Assembly: GCF_014650955.1 (NCBI RefSeq)
Contig: NZ_BMVY01000009.1
Span: 1 to 64,000, forward strand
Reading direction: 5' to 3'
Source: Streptomyces tauricus
GTDB taxonomy: Bacteria > Actinomycetota > Actinomycetes > Streptomycetales > Streptomycetaceae
Length of the DNA: 64,000 nt
Positions 9,839 to 20,194 of this stretch are shown piece after piece (the stretch's first letter is position 1; the number at the start of each line of letters is the position of its first letter). A model generated the notes under the pieces. That model was given only the letters and a program-made list of their open reading frames with translations, made no database searches and had not been told where the DNA came from. Position numbers and translations under genes: made by a program.

Positions 9839-10507
9839 TCAGATGTAGCCTTCGCGCAGGGCATGTGCCACGGCATGCGCCCGGTTGCGCAGATGCAGTC
9901 GGGTGGTGAGCCCATGCATCACGTTCTTGACGGTCCGTTCGGAGTAGGACAGCTTGCTGGCGATCTCCCCGGTGTCGAGCCCCTCGGCGACGAGTCTCAG
10001 CACATCCACCTCACGCGGTGCGAGCCCCGAGGAAGGGGCTCCGGGATGGCTGCTCGCCGTGCGGTGCAGCGAACCCACCTGGCTGATCAGCCGGCCGAGC
10101 AGATCGGCGGGCAGGTCGCCGTCGCCCCGCGAGGCCGCGACGACCGCCTGCACCAGCCGGTGCGCGGTGGCCTCGTGGCGCCACACGATGGCGCCGACCC
10201 CGCACTCGATGACGTCGAGGAGTTCGGTCTCGCGGATCGTGCTGACCACGAGGACGGCACGGGCGCCCTCGCTGCGCACCAGTCTGCGCAGCCGGGAGAG
10301 CGCGGTCTCGTCCAGCGTCTCGCTGATCAGCAGGGCGACGGTGTCGGGGCCTGTCTCGGTCTCCTCGCGGAGGTCGATCACCGGGTGCTGCCGCAGCTGG
10401 CTGAGCGCTCCCTCCCGGGTGATCGGGTCCGAGGCGTGGACCGCCACCGGTATTCGGGACTCGGGCTCTGCCGTGCCCGGAGCCGCGGTCCCAAATGAGC
10501 TGCGCAA
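9839..10507 (-). CDS. LuxR-family response-regulator-like protein of the eCIS locus
   Basis: 222 residues with a C-terminal LuxR/GerE helix-turn-helix ('LAPREVDVLRLVAEGLDTGEIA', then 'SYSERTVKNVMHGLTTRL'). The N-terminal half has the alternating hydrophobic pattern of a receiver domain, but the usual phospho-acceptor position is in TVALLISETL, without an Asp. It is therefore probably an atypical receiver controlled other than by phosphorylation. The frame closes just upstream with TAG, leaving TTG at 10507 (AGGGGAG four to five bases before) as the likely start. It sits first in the minus-strand eCIS gene string, about 210 bases before the DUF4255 gene, and divergent from a large LuxR regulator. 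A role controlling the injection locus is inferred. Confidence 0.8.
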   Translation of the reverse strand: MRSSFGTAAPGTAEPESRIPVAVHASDPITREGALSQLRQHPVIDLREETETGPDTVALLISETLDETALSRLRRLVRSEGARAVLVVSTIRETELLDVIECGVGAIVWRHEATAHRLVQAVVAASRGDGDLPADLLGRLISQVGSLHRTASSHPGAPSSGLAPREVDVLRLVAEGLDTGEIASKLSYSERTVKNVMHGLTTRLHLRNRAHAVAHALREGYI

Positions 10508-10749
10508 CGGACTCCCCTATGTTCACGAGCCCGTCACCTCTGTGGCGTCCGTGACAGGCGTGCGGTCCTCACACTTCTGGGGGCCGTGTGGTCGGCGCAA
10601 TCGTGGAGCACCACGAGACACACCACGAGATCGGGAAGCAGATCGGAAACGACGTTGCACAAATGACAGTGGGTCATGTCACGCAACGGGACTCGCCTGT
10701 TCCGCCGTCCCACACAGTGGGCCGCACCACGGCCGCGAGGGAGGCAGGG
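10508..10749. promoter_or_regulatory. Divergent promoter region between two LuxR-type genes
   Basis: This 242-bp gap drives the response-regulator-like gene leftwards and the large LuxR gene rightwards. It contains an inverted repeat TGACA-N8-TGTCA at 10664-10681 and a direct repeat of CACCACGAGA near 10611 and 10622. These are candidate operators for one or both regulators. No gene is seen. Confidence 0.5.
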
Positions 10750-13700
10750 ATGTACGTACCACTGCTTGAGCGTCGTCAAACCCTGGAACTGATCGCCGCC
10801 GACGCCGCGCGCGCCCGGACCGGGAGCGGCCGGCTCGTCCTGCTGCGGGGCGCCACCGGCACGGGCCGTTCCGCGCTCCTCGAAGCCGCCGCCGAACAGG
10901 CGGAGTCGGCCGGGATGCGGGTGCTGCGGGCCCGCTGCTCACCCGACGACACCGCCCTGCCCTTCTCGGCCGTACGTCAACTGCTGGGCCCGCACGCGGA
11001 GTTCCCCGACGACCGGGAGGTGCCGGACGAACGCGCCCGGGGGGCCTGGCTGTGGCGGCTGCTGCGTTCGTTCACGGCCGGATCGCCGCTCCTGGTGGCC
11101 GTGGACGACGTCCATCTCGCCGACGAGTCCTCGCGGCGCTGGCTCGTCGACGCGGCCCGGCGGGTGGACCGGTTACCGGTCCTGCTCGTGGTGACCGAGC
11201 GGAGCCAGTACGACATCGACGCGCCGTCGGCCGGCCTCGCCCACACCCTGTCGCCCGCGCTCGTACGCACGCTCACCCTCGCGCCGCTGGGCGTCGACTC
11301 CACGACACGGCTGGTCCGTTCGGACTTCGGCACGGTCCCCCAGTCATGGGTGGAGGACTGCGTACGGGCGAGCGCGGGCAGCCCGCTGCTGCTGCGCGCC
11401 CTGCTGGACGACCTGCGCGGAACCCTGCCGGCCACGGTGCCGAAGGTGAGCGCCGCGCTGTATCCGGGGGCGTACCAGGCCGCGGTCTCCTGGTGGCTGG
11501 ACAACGCGGGCCCCGCGACGACGGAGGTGGCGCGGGCGTTCGCCGCACTCGACGACGACGCGGTGGGCCCCCACCTCCGGACACCGTTCGACAAGGCGAA
11601 CGGCGGGGTGCCCAGGACGCGGAGCGAGGACCCCGGGCACGGGACCGACGCCCCGCCCGGGAGCAGCCCTCACGAGGGCGCCGCCCGGCCGCCGGCCCAC
11701 CGGGAACGGGCACACCCGGATGCGGCCGCCGATGCCGGCACAGACACGGGGGCAGACACGGACGCGGACACGGCCGTAGACGCAGCCGTAGAGACAGGTA
11801 CAGCTACCGGTCCCGGTTCCTGTGCTCAAGCCGCTGCCGCTGCTGCTGCCGCCGTTGCTGTTGCCGATGCCGCTGCCGATGCCGCAGGTGTCGGCCCGGC
11901 GGACGGCGGCCCTGCCCCGGACGACGCCGTCGCGCACGAGTTGGCGGACCTGCTCGGCGGGGTCACCGAGGCCGATCCCGCGCGGGTGGCGGGGTGGCTG
12001 ACCGCCATGACGCAGCTCGGATTCCTGTGGGCCGGTGACGACGGGCGCCCCCGCTACGCCCACCCCCTGCTGCGGGACGCGGTGCTCAGCGGCTGGCCCG
12101 TGGCCCGGCGGCGGGCCGCGCACCGCAGGGCCGCCGAGGTCATGCTGCGGCGCGGCGAACGCGCCGAGGTCGTGGCCGGCCAGTTGCTGCGCGCCGACGC
12201 GGTCGGCGAGCCCTGGGCCACCGGCGTCCTCCTGGACGCCTCCGCCGTCGCCGTCCACGACGACCGCGCCGCCGACGCCCTGCCCTATCTGCGCCGCGCC
12301 CTGGACGAACCGCTGCCCGACGACCACCGGCAGCGGCTCCTCACCGAACTGGGCTCCCTGGAGTACGCCACCGTCCGCTCCTCGGCCGGCATCCCGCGCC
12401 TCGCCGAGGCGGTACGACTCCCGGGCGTCCCGCAGGACCGGGTGCGCGCGGCGGTGGCCCTGGGCACGGCCCTGGCCGGCCGGGGCGAGGCACGCGCCGC
12501 CATCGACGTACTGCGTTCGCTGGACTCGCAGCTCACGGCCCACCCCGACCTGGCCCGTACCGTGCAGATCACCTCGGCGCTGCTCTCCGACCACGACCAC
12601 GAGATCAGGCAGGAGGTCTACCGCTGGCTGCGGGAGAGCGCCGCCCGCTCACCGGGCCTGGTCGGCGCCGCGGGCCAGGCACTGCTCGTACGGTACGAGG
12701 CCACGGCGGGCCTGCTCTCCGCGGACGCCGCCATGGAACGCGTACGGGCCCTCCTCGCGGAGCCGGCCGAACCGCTCACGGAGCCCTTCCTGCTGGGCAC
12801 GGCCGCCGCCGTCGCCCAGTGGGCCGACGAACTCGAAGAGGCCGAGCGGCTCGTCGGGCGCGGTCTCGCCCGGCAGCGCCCGTCCCTGCTGCACCCGATG
12901 CACCGCGCCCTGCTGAACGTCCGGGCCGACATCGCCGCCGCCCGCGGCGACTACGCGCGGCTGCTCGCCGGCCCCGAGGCCCGCCCGTCGGCCGGCACCC
13001 GGCTGGGCCCCGGCAACGGGCAGGCGCACGCCCTGGTCGCGCTCGTCGAGACCGGCCGGGTCGTGGAGGCCCGCAGACTCGCGGGCGGCTTCGACCTGCG
13101 GGAGGCGAAGGACTCCTGGGAGGTGAACAGGTTCCTGTACGCGCGAGGGGTGCTGCGGGCCGCCGGCGGGGACCCGGCGGGCGCGCTCGACGACTTCCTC
13201 GAATGCGGGCGCCGTCAGTCGGCGCGCGATGTGGTGAGCCCGGTCGTCACTCCCTGGCGGACGGCCTCGGCGGAGTGCCGGCTGGCCCTCGGGCGGCCCC
13301 GGGAGGCGCTGGAACTGGCCGAGGAGGAGCTGCGCCTGGCCCGGGTGTGGGACACCCCGCGGCTGGTGGGCCGTGCCCTGCGGGTCCTCGGCCTGGCGAC
13401 CGGCGGGCGGCGCGGCCTGGAACTCGCCGACCAGGCCGTACGCGTACTGCGGGACGCCTCCGCAGGCGTCCCGGTCGACACCGAGCTGATCCCCGCGCTG
13501 ATCGCGCAGGGACGCCAGCTCACCGCCGCCGGGGACCGGGGCCGTGCCCGCGACTGCCTGCGGGAGGCCGCCGAACGCGCCGAACGGCTGGGCGCCGTAC
13601 GGCTGCGGGCCATCGCCGAGGAGGCCCTGCGCGAGGGCGGCGCCCGCCGCACGACAACGGCGCTCACCGGCTCGGGCGCGCTCACCGGCAGCGAGCGCCG

Positions 13701-13866
13701 GATAGCGGAGCTGGCCGCCGACGGCCGGACGAACACGGAGATCGCGGAACTGCTGCATCTCGCGCGCCGCACCGTGGAGACCCATCTGACCAGCACCTAC
13801 CGGAAGCTGGGCATCCGGCGCCGGGGCGAACTGACGACCGCGCTCGACGGCCGGCCGGACGGCTGA
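10750..13866 (+). CDS. Large ATP-binding LuxR-family (LAL) transcriptional regulator
   Basis: 1038 residues from ATG at 10750, preceded by a GGGAGG-type site; upstream codons in frame lack such a site. The N-terminal AAA/NACHT-like ATPase has Walker A GATGTGRSALLE (about residues 33-44) and Walker B LLVAVDDVH (about 116-124). A long helical repeat region of TPR type follows. The LuxR helix-turn-helix is at the extreme C-terminus ('LTGSERRIAELAADGRTNTEIA'...'RTVETHLTSTYRKLG'). The ATPase and helical parts are split by a Pro/Asp then Ala-rich low-complexity insert (about residues 285-395), which is unusual. LAL regulators sense a ligand and activate nearby operons. The divergent position suggests control of the eCIS genes, but this is inferred. 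Confidence 0.88.
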   Translation: MYVPLLERRQTLELIAADAARARTGSGRLVLLRGATGTGRSALLEAAAEQAESAGMRVLRARCSPDDTALPFSAVRQLLGPHAEFPDDREVPDERARGAWLWRLLRSFTAGSPLLVAVDDVHLADESSRRWLVDAARRVDRLPVLLVVTERSQYDIDAPSAGLAHTLSPALVRTLTLAPLGVDSTTRLVRSDFGTVPQSWVEDCVRASAGSPLLLRALLDDLRGTLPATVPKVSAALYPGAYQAAVSWWLDNAGPATTEVARAFAALDDDAVGPHLRTPFDKANGGVPRTRSEDPGHGTDAPPGSSPHEGAARPPAHRERAHPDAAADAGTDTGADTDADTAVDAAVETGTATGPGSCAQAAAAAAAAVAVADAAADAAGVGPADGGPAPDDAVAHELADLLGGVTEADPARVAGWLTAMTQLGFLWAGDDGRPRYAHPLLRDAVLSGWPVARRRAAHRRAAEVMLRRGERAEVVAGQLLRADAVGEPWATGVLLDASAVAVHDDRAADALPYLRRALDEPLPDDHRQRLLTELGSLEYATVRSSAGIPRLAEAVRLPGVPQDRVRAAVALGTALAGRGEARAAIDVLRSLDSQLTAHPDLARTVQITSALLSDHDHEIRQEVYRWLRESAARSPGLVGAAGQALLVRYEATAGLLSADAAMERVRALLAEPAEPLTEPFLLGTAAAVAQWADELEEAERLVGRGLARQRPSLLHPMHRALLNVRADIAAARGDYARLLAGPEARPSAGTRLGPGNGQAHALVALVETGRVVEARRLAGGFDLREAKDSWEVNRFLYARGVLRAAGGDPAGALDDFLECGRRQSARDVVSPVVTPWRTASAECRLALGRPREALELAEEELRLARVWDTPRLVGRALRVLGLATGGRRGLELADQAVRVLRDASAGVPVDTELIPALIAQGRQLTAAGDRGRARDCLREAAERAERLGAVRLRAIAEEALREGGARRTTTALTGSGALTGSERRIAELAADGRTNTEIAELLHLARRTVETHLTSTYRKLGIRRRGELTTALDGRPDG

Positions 13867-13923
13867 CGGGGCGGCCGACGCAGCGGTGGGGCGGCTGACG
13901 GGGCGGACAGAAACGGCGTTGCG

Positions 13924-14484
13924 GTGTCTGTCCCCGCCTCCCACACTGACCCGGTGCTGATACGACGTGAGGCCCCTGCCGACGTACCCGCCGCGCGTGC
14001 CGTGATCGCGGCGGCCTTCGCCGAGCCGGGCGCCCCCGGTCCGCCGGACCCGGTGGAGGCCACCCTCCTCGACGCGCTGCGGACCTGCGAGGGCTGGCTC
14101 CCGGAGCTGTCGGTCGTGGCGGTCGCGGGAGACGAGAGGGAGGAGGTCGTCGGGCACGTCGTCTGTACGCGCGGACACGTCGACGGCGTCCCGGCCCTCG
14201 GACTCGGCCCGATCGGCGTACGCCCCGACACACAGCGCCGCGGTGTCGGCCTCGCGCTGATGCACGCGGTCCTCGGCGCGGCGGACGCCCTGGGCGAACC
14301 GCTCGTCGCGCTGCTCGGCAGCCCCGCCTACTACGGCCGCTTCGGCTTCCGCCCCGCCACCGAGCTGGGCATCCGCCCGCCGGACCCGGCCTGGGGCGAG
14401 TACTTCCAGGTCCGCACCCTCACGGCGTACGAGCCGGGCCTGCGCGGCACGTTCGGTTACGCGGCCCCGTTCGACGACGTGTAG
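13924..14484 (+). CDS. GNAT-family N-acetyltransferase
   Basis: 186 residues starting at GTG 13924. It reads as a YhbS-like GNAT protein: 'IRREAPADVPAARAVIAAAF' at the N-terminus, the acetyl-CoA motif 'LGPIGVRPDTQRRGVGLALM' (about residues 98-117) with the RRGVG pyrophosphate loop, then 'LLGSPAYYGRFGFRPA' typical of this subgroup. The acceptor substrate cannot be read from the sequence. It follows the LuxR gene by 57 bases and may be cotranscribed, and it is closed by a strong hairpin downstream. Confidence 0.9.
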   Translation: MSVPASHTDPVLIRREAPADVPAARAVIAAAFAEPGAPGPPDPVEATLLDALRTCEGWLPELSVVAVAGDEREEVVGHVVCTRGHVDGVPALGLGPIGVRPDTQRRGVGLALMHAVLGAADALGEPLVALLGSPAYYGRFGFRPATELGIRPPDPAWGEYFQVRTLTAYEPGLRGTFGYAAPFDDV

Positions 14485-14510
14485 CCCGTCGGGGGCGCGG
14501 GGAACCGCGC

Positions 14511-14542
14511 GAACGGCCCCCGCCGGTGGGCGGGGGCCGTTC
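14511..14542 (+). terminator. Hairpin terminator after the GNAT gene
   Basis: A perfect 14-bp stem (GAACGGCCCCCGCC, loop GGTG, then its complement) lies 26 bases after the acetyltransferase stop. It sits between convergent genes, so it may serve both. A dispersed-repeat copy (ggggcgcggggaaccgcgcg) lies just before it at 14491-14510. Confidence 0.75.
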
Positions 14543-14550
14543 GACTCACC

Positions 14551-14585
14551 TGACTGCTGACTGCTGACTGCTGACTGCTGACTGC
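14551..14585. repeat. Five perfect tandem copies of TGACTGC
   Basis: A heptamer repeated five times without change, directly after the terminator and just before the stop codon of the Fe-S oxidoreductase. Copy number may vary by slippage. No function is evident. Confidence 0.95.
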
Positions 14586-14593
14586 GCGCGTGC

Positions 14594-16879
14594 CTACTTG
14601 ACCGGCTCGGGCTGCGGCTCGCTCTCCGCCTCGGCCGCACCCGCCGGAGGCTCCGGCAGGGTCTTGACGGAGTCGAGCAGCAACTGGGCCACGTCCACGA
14701 CCTGCACGGACTCCTTGGCCTTGCCGTCGTTCTTCTTGCCGTTGACCGAGTCGGTCAACATGACGAGGCAGAACGGGCACGCCGTGGAGACGATGTCGGG
14801 GTTCAGGGACAGCGCCTCGTCGACGCGCTCGTTGTTGATGCGCTTGCCGATCCGCTCCTCCATCCACATCCGCGCGCCACCCGCGCCGCAGCAGAAGCCG
14901 CGCTCCTTGTGGCGGTGCATCTCCTGCTGGCGCAGGCCCGGGACGGCGGACATGATCTCGCGCGGGGGCGTGTAGATCTTGTTGTGCCGGCCCAGGTAGC
15001 AGGGGTCGTGGTAGGTGATGAGGCCGTCGACCGGGGTCACCGGGACCAGCTTGCCCTCGTCGATGAGGTGCTGGAGCAACTGGGTGTGGTGGATGACCTC
15101 GTAGTCGCCACCGAGCTGCGGGTACTCGTTACCGAGGGTGTTGAGGCAGTGCGGGCAGGTCGCGACGATCTTCTTCGCGGCCTTGGGCTTCCTCGACTCC
15201 GCGGTGACCTTGCCGTCGTCGTCCATCTCCTCGCCGAAGGCGGCGTTGAGGGACATGACGTTCTCCATGCCGAGCTCCTGGAACAGGGGCTCGTTGCCGA
15301 GGCGGCGGGCGGAGTCACCGGTGCACTTCTCGTCGCCGCCCATGATGGCGAACTTCACGCCCGCCATGTGCAGCAGCTCGGCGAAGGCCTTGGTGGTCTT
15401 CTTGGCCCGGTCCTCCAGGGCGCCGGCGCAGCCGACCCAGTACAGGTACTCGACCTCGGAGAGGTCCTCCAGATCCCGTCCGACGACGGGGATCTCGAAG
15501 TCGACCTCCTTGGTCCACTCCAGGCGCTGCTTCTTGGCGAGCCCCCAGGGGTTGCCCTTCTTCTCCAGGTTCTTGAGCATCGTCCCGGCCTCGGACGGGA
15601 ACGCGCTCTCGATCATCACCTGGTAGCGGCGCATGTCGACGATGTGGTCGATGTGCTCGATGTCGACGGGGCATTGCTCCACGCAGGCGCCGCAGGTGGT
15701 GCAGGACCACAGGACGTCGGGGTCGATGACCCCGTTCTCCTCCAGGGTCCCGATGAGCGGCCGCTCGGCCTCGGCGAGGGCGGCGGCGGGCACGTCCTTG
15801 AGCTGCTCGGCGGTCGCCTTCTCGTTGCCTTCCATGTCCTTGCCGCCGCCCGCGAGCAGGTACGGGGCCTTGGCGTGCGCGTGGTCGCGCAGCGACATGA
15901 TGAGCAGCTTCGGGGAGAGCGGCTTGCCGGTGTTCCAGGCGGGGCACTGCGACTGGCAGCGCCCGCACTCGGTGCACGTGGAGAAGTCGAGCAGGCCCTT
16001 CCAGGAGAACTGCTCCACCTGGCTGACACCGAAGACGTCGTCGTCACCGGGATCGGTGAAGTCGATGGGCTTGCCGCCGGAGGTCATGGGCAGCAGCGCG
16101 CCGAGCGCGGTACCCCCCTCGGCCTTCCGCTTGAACCAGATGTTCGGGAAGGCGAGGAAGCGGTGCCAGGCGACGCCCATGTTGGTGTTGAGCGAGACGA
16201 CGATCATCCACACGAAGGACGTGCCGATCTTGATCGTCGCGACGAGGTAGACCAGGTTCTGCAGCGTGCTCAGGCCGAGGCCCTTGAAGGCCAGGACCAG
16301 CGGGTACGAGGCGAAGTACCCGGCCTCGTAGTGCTCGACGTGGTGGAGGGCGCCCTCCAGGCCGCGCAGCACGTAGATGGCGAGGCCGATGGTGAGGATG
16401 ACGTACTCGACGAAGTACGCCTGACCGGACTTCGAGCCCGCGAACCGGGACTTGCGGCCGGCCCGCGAGGGCAGACTCGCCAGCCGGATCGCGATCAGCA
16501 CGGCGATGCCCAGGATCGTCATCACGCCGATGAACTCGATGTAGAGCTCGAACGGCAGGAACTCACCGATGACCGGGAGGACCCAGTCGGCCTGGAACAG
16601 CTGGCCGAAGGCCTGGACGAGGGTGGGCGGCAGCGTCAGGAAGCCGACGGCCACGAACCAGTGGGCGAAGCCGACGATGCCCCACCGGTTCATCCGGGTG
16701 TGACCGAGGAACTCCTTCACCAGCGTCACGCTGCGCTGGTACGGGTTGTCGGTGCGGGTGCCGGCGGGGACCGGCTGGCCGAGCTTGAAGTACCGGACGA
16801 ACTGGCCGATGGCGCGCGCGATGAGCGCGACGCCGACCACGGTCAGGACCAGCGACACGATGATCGCGGCGAGTTGCAT
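14594..16879 (-). CDS. Membrane (Fe-S)-binding oxidoreductase with CCG domains (HdrD/GlpC-like)
   Basis: 761 residues. The N-terminal third has about five membrane helices resembling the cytochrome-b-type gamma subunit of nitrate reductase. Two 4Fe-4S sites follow (CTECGRCQSQCP and CTTCGACVEQCPVD), then two cysteine-rich CCG domains ('TCPHCLNTLGNEYP', 'HDPCYLGR', 'GFCCGAGG', 'STACPFC'). This order matches fused heterodisulfide-reductase-like quinone-linked oxidoreductases. It probably passes electrons between the quinone pool and a soluble partner; that partner is not encoded nearby. The ATG at 16879 has GAGGAG seven bases upstream and was preferred to a start ten codons earlier. The C-terminal tail is Pro/Glu-rich. 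Confidence 0.9.
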   Translation of the reverse strand: MQLAAIIVSLVLTVVGVALIARAIGQFVRYFKLGQPVPAGTRTDNPYQRSVTLVKEFLGHTRMNRWGIVGFAHWFVAVGFLTLPPTLVQAFGQLFQADWVLPVIGEFLPFELYIEFIGVMTILGIAVLIAIRLASLPSRAGRKSRFAGSKSGQAYFVEYVILTIGLAIYVLRGLEGALHHVEHYEAGYFASYPLVLAFKGLGLSTLQNLVYLVATIKIGTSFVWMIVVSLNTNMGVAWHRFLAFPNIWFKRKAEGGTALGALLPMTSGGKPIDFTDPGDDDVFGVSQVEQFSWKGLLDFSTCTECGRCQSQCPAWNTGKPLSPKLLIMSLRDHAHAKAPYLLAGGGKDMEGNEKATAEQLKDVPAAALAEAERPLIGTLEENGVIDPDVLWSCTTCGACVEQCPVDIEHIDHIVDMRRYQVMIESAFPSEAGTMLKNLEKKGNPWGLAKKQRLEWTKEVDFEIPVVGRDLEDLSEVEYLYWVGCAGALEDRAKKTTKAFAELLHMAGVKFAIMGGDEKCTGDSARRLGNEPLFQELGMENVMSLNAAFGEEMDDDGKVTAESRKPKAAKKIVATCPHCLNTLGNEYPQLGGDYEVIHHTQLLQHLIDEGKLVPVTPVDGLITYHDPCYLGRHNKIYTPPREIMSAVPGLRQQEMHRHKERGFCCGAGGARMWMEERIGKRINNERVDEALSLNPDIVSTACPFCLVMLTDSVNGKKNDGKAKESVQVVDVAQLLLDSVKTLPEPPAGAAEAESEPQPEPVK

Positions 16880-16989
16880 TTCGGGGCTCCTCGGGCCTGC
16901 GAGGGTCATTACTGAGCGGTAGCTTACGCAGTCCTACGAGACTACCCATTCCTATGTCCGCACTGTAGTCAGCGCCACGGTGATCTGCG

Positions 16990-17405
16990 TCGCTGAGGCA
17001 TACCTGGGTGCGGGCTCCCCGCGCCTCTAGGGGGGCGGGTGCGGCCCCGGCGGGGACCGATCGCGCAGTTCCCCGCGCCTCTGGGAGGTCGGGTGCGGCC
17101 TGGGTGGGTGGTGCGCAGTTCCCCGCGCCCCTAGGGGGTCGGGTGCGGGCCGGATGGAGTGTTTGCGCAGTTCCCCGCGCCCTTGGAGGGCGGGTTTTCC
17201 GCGCTCCGTTGGGGCAAAAGGTGGGGCGTAGCCCCGCTTTTGAGGGGCGCGGGGAACTGCGCGGCCCACCCCCGCCGGCCCGCACCCCTGAAACGGCGCC
17301 GGCGCCACTCCCTCAGGGGCGCGGGGAACGGCGCGAACGGTTCCCGCCGGGACTGCACCCGGCTTCTCAGGGGCGCGGGGAACTGCGCGAACGGCTTTCG
17401 GCGGG
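16990..17405. repeat. Array of seven intergenic palindromic repeats
   Basis: Seven copies or near-copies of AGGGGCGCGGGGAACTGCGC, four in one orientation (17017-17185) and three in the other (17240-17390), fill the space between the Fe-S oxidoreductase gene and the dnaK promoter. Opposed copies can form long hairpins. No gene was found. Confidence 0.85.
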
Positions 17406-17465
17406 CCGCAGCCGGACAGTGACGCGCAGGTCAGGGGCTAGTGTGCGCGTAAGTAAGAGATAAGA

Positions 17466-17486
17466 GTTGAGCCTCCATGACTCACC
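17466..17486. promoter_or_regulatory. Second, weaker HAIR-like HspR site upstream of dnaK
   Basis: GTTGAGC-N7-ACTCACC matches 10 of 14 bases of the HAIR consensus CTTGAGT-N7-ACTCAAG with the correct spacing. It lies 32 bases upstream of the perfect HAIR. Multiple HAIR sites in front of dnaK are known in Streptomyces, which supports it. Confidence 0.55.
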
Positions 17487-17517
17487 TCTGTTGACCGAGC
17501 GGCAAGCGTCATGCACA

Positions 17518-17538
17518 CTTGAGTCCGTTCCACTCAAG
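17518..17538. promoter_or_regulatory. HAIR operator (HspR-binding inverted repeat) of the dnaK operon
   Basis: A perfect CTTGAGT-N7-ACTCAAG inverted repeat, 20 bases before the dnaK ATG. This is the established binding site of HspR, encoded last in the same operon. HspR needs DnaK as co-repressor, so the operon represses itself when chaperone is free. Confidence 0.95.
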
Positions 17539-17558
17539 TCATTGCTGGAGGAATTGAA

Positions 17559-19420
<1,862 letters not shown>

Positions 19421-19424
<4 letters not shown>

Positions 19425-20107
19425 CCGAGGAGACTCCGGGCTTCGACGAGCAGCCCGACGTCCCCTCCGGCGCCACCCCTGAAGACGCCGAGCCGAAGCC
19501 TGCCCCCTCCTCCTCGGAGGACGGGGCGGCCCAGGCCGGGGACGCGGCGGCAGCAGCTCAGTCCGCAGCCCAGATCGCAGGCCTGACGGCCCAGCTGGAC
19601 CAGGTGCGTACGGCGCTCAACGAACGTACGGCGGACGTCCAGCGGCTCCAGGCCGAGTACCAGAACTACCGCCGCCGGGTCGAGCGCGACCGGATCGCGG
19701 TCAAGGAACTCGCCATCGCGAACCTCCTGACCGAGCTCCTGCCCGTGCTCGACGACATCGGCCGCGCGCGGGAACACGGCGAACTGGTCGGCGGCTTCAA
19801 GTCGGTGGCCGAGTCGCTGGAGACCGTCGCGGCGAAGATGGGCCTGCAGCAGTTCGGCAAGGAGGGCGAGCCCTTCGACCCGATGATCCACGAGGCCCTG
19901 ATGCACTCGTACGCGCCGGACGTCACGGAGACGACGTGCGTGGCGATTCTGCAGCCGGGGTATCGCTTCGGCGAGCGCACCATCCGCCCCGCGCGGGTGG
20001 CGGTCGCCGAGCCGCAGCCCGGAGCGCAGCCCGTCAAGGGCGACGAGACGGACGCGGGGACCGCGGCGGCCGACGACAAGGAGAGCGGTGGCCCGGACGA
20101 GGGCTGA
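19421..20107 (+). CDS. grpE: Nucleotide exchange factor GrpE
   Basis: 228 residues. A disordered acidic/Pro-Ala N-terminus is followed by the long helix pair of GrpE ('RLQAEYQNYRRRVERDR', 'LLTELLPVLDDIGRAREHGE') and the beta domain ending in 'ILQPGYRFGERTIRPARVAV'. It speeds ADP release from DnaK and works as a dimer. The GTG start overlaps the dnaK stop by four bases, so translation is coupled. The gene is followed by an 87-base spacer before dnaJ. Confidence 0.98.
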
Positions 20108-20194
20108 CGTGGAACAGGGCGTACGCGCGCCCCTTTGCACAAAGAACGTCGAGCGCGTACGTGACGGTGGCGTACGGAAGGAGGGGCGTCGAGG

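Larger units (their letters stand above)
1..13866. other. End of a contractile injection system (eCIS/CIS) locus
   Basis: Four neighbouring genes are eCIS markers: a DUF4255 (Pvc16-like) protein, an AAA+ ATPase coupled to it by a GTGA overlap, a giant protein with an N-terminal LALQQSAGNAAASKALR motif of eCIS-linked proteins, and a ChW membrane protein. Two LuxR-type regulators lie at the distal end, an arrangement I recall from Streptomyces eCIS loci. Sheath, tube and baseplate genes are not in the window and are presumably to the left. The right boundary is set at the end of the large regulator and is an inference. Confidence 0.7.

Noticed and set aside
14551..14585. Tandem TGACTGC repeats considered as a CRISPR-like array
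   Set aside because: Units are seven bases and contiguous, without spacers; no cas genes anywhere in the window.
14909..16915. Large plus-strand frame opposite the Fe-S oxidoreductase
   Set aside because: Asp/Val/Leu/Gly-rich mirror of the real gene without domains or ribosome site.
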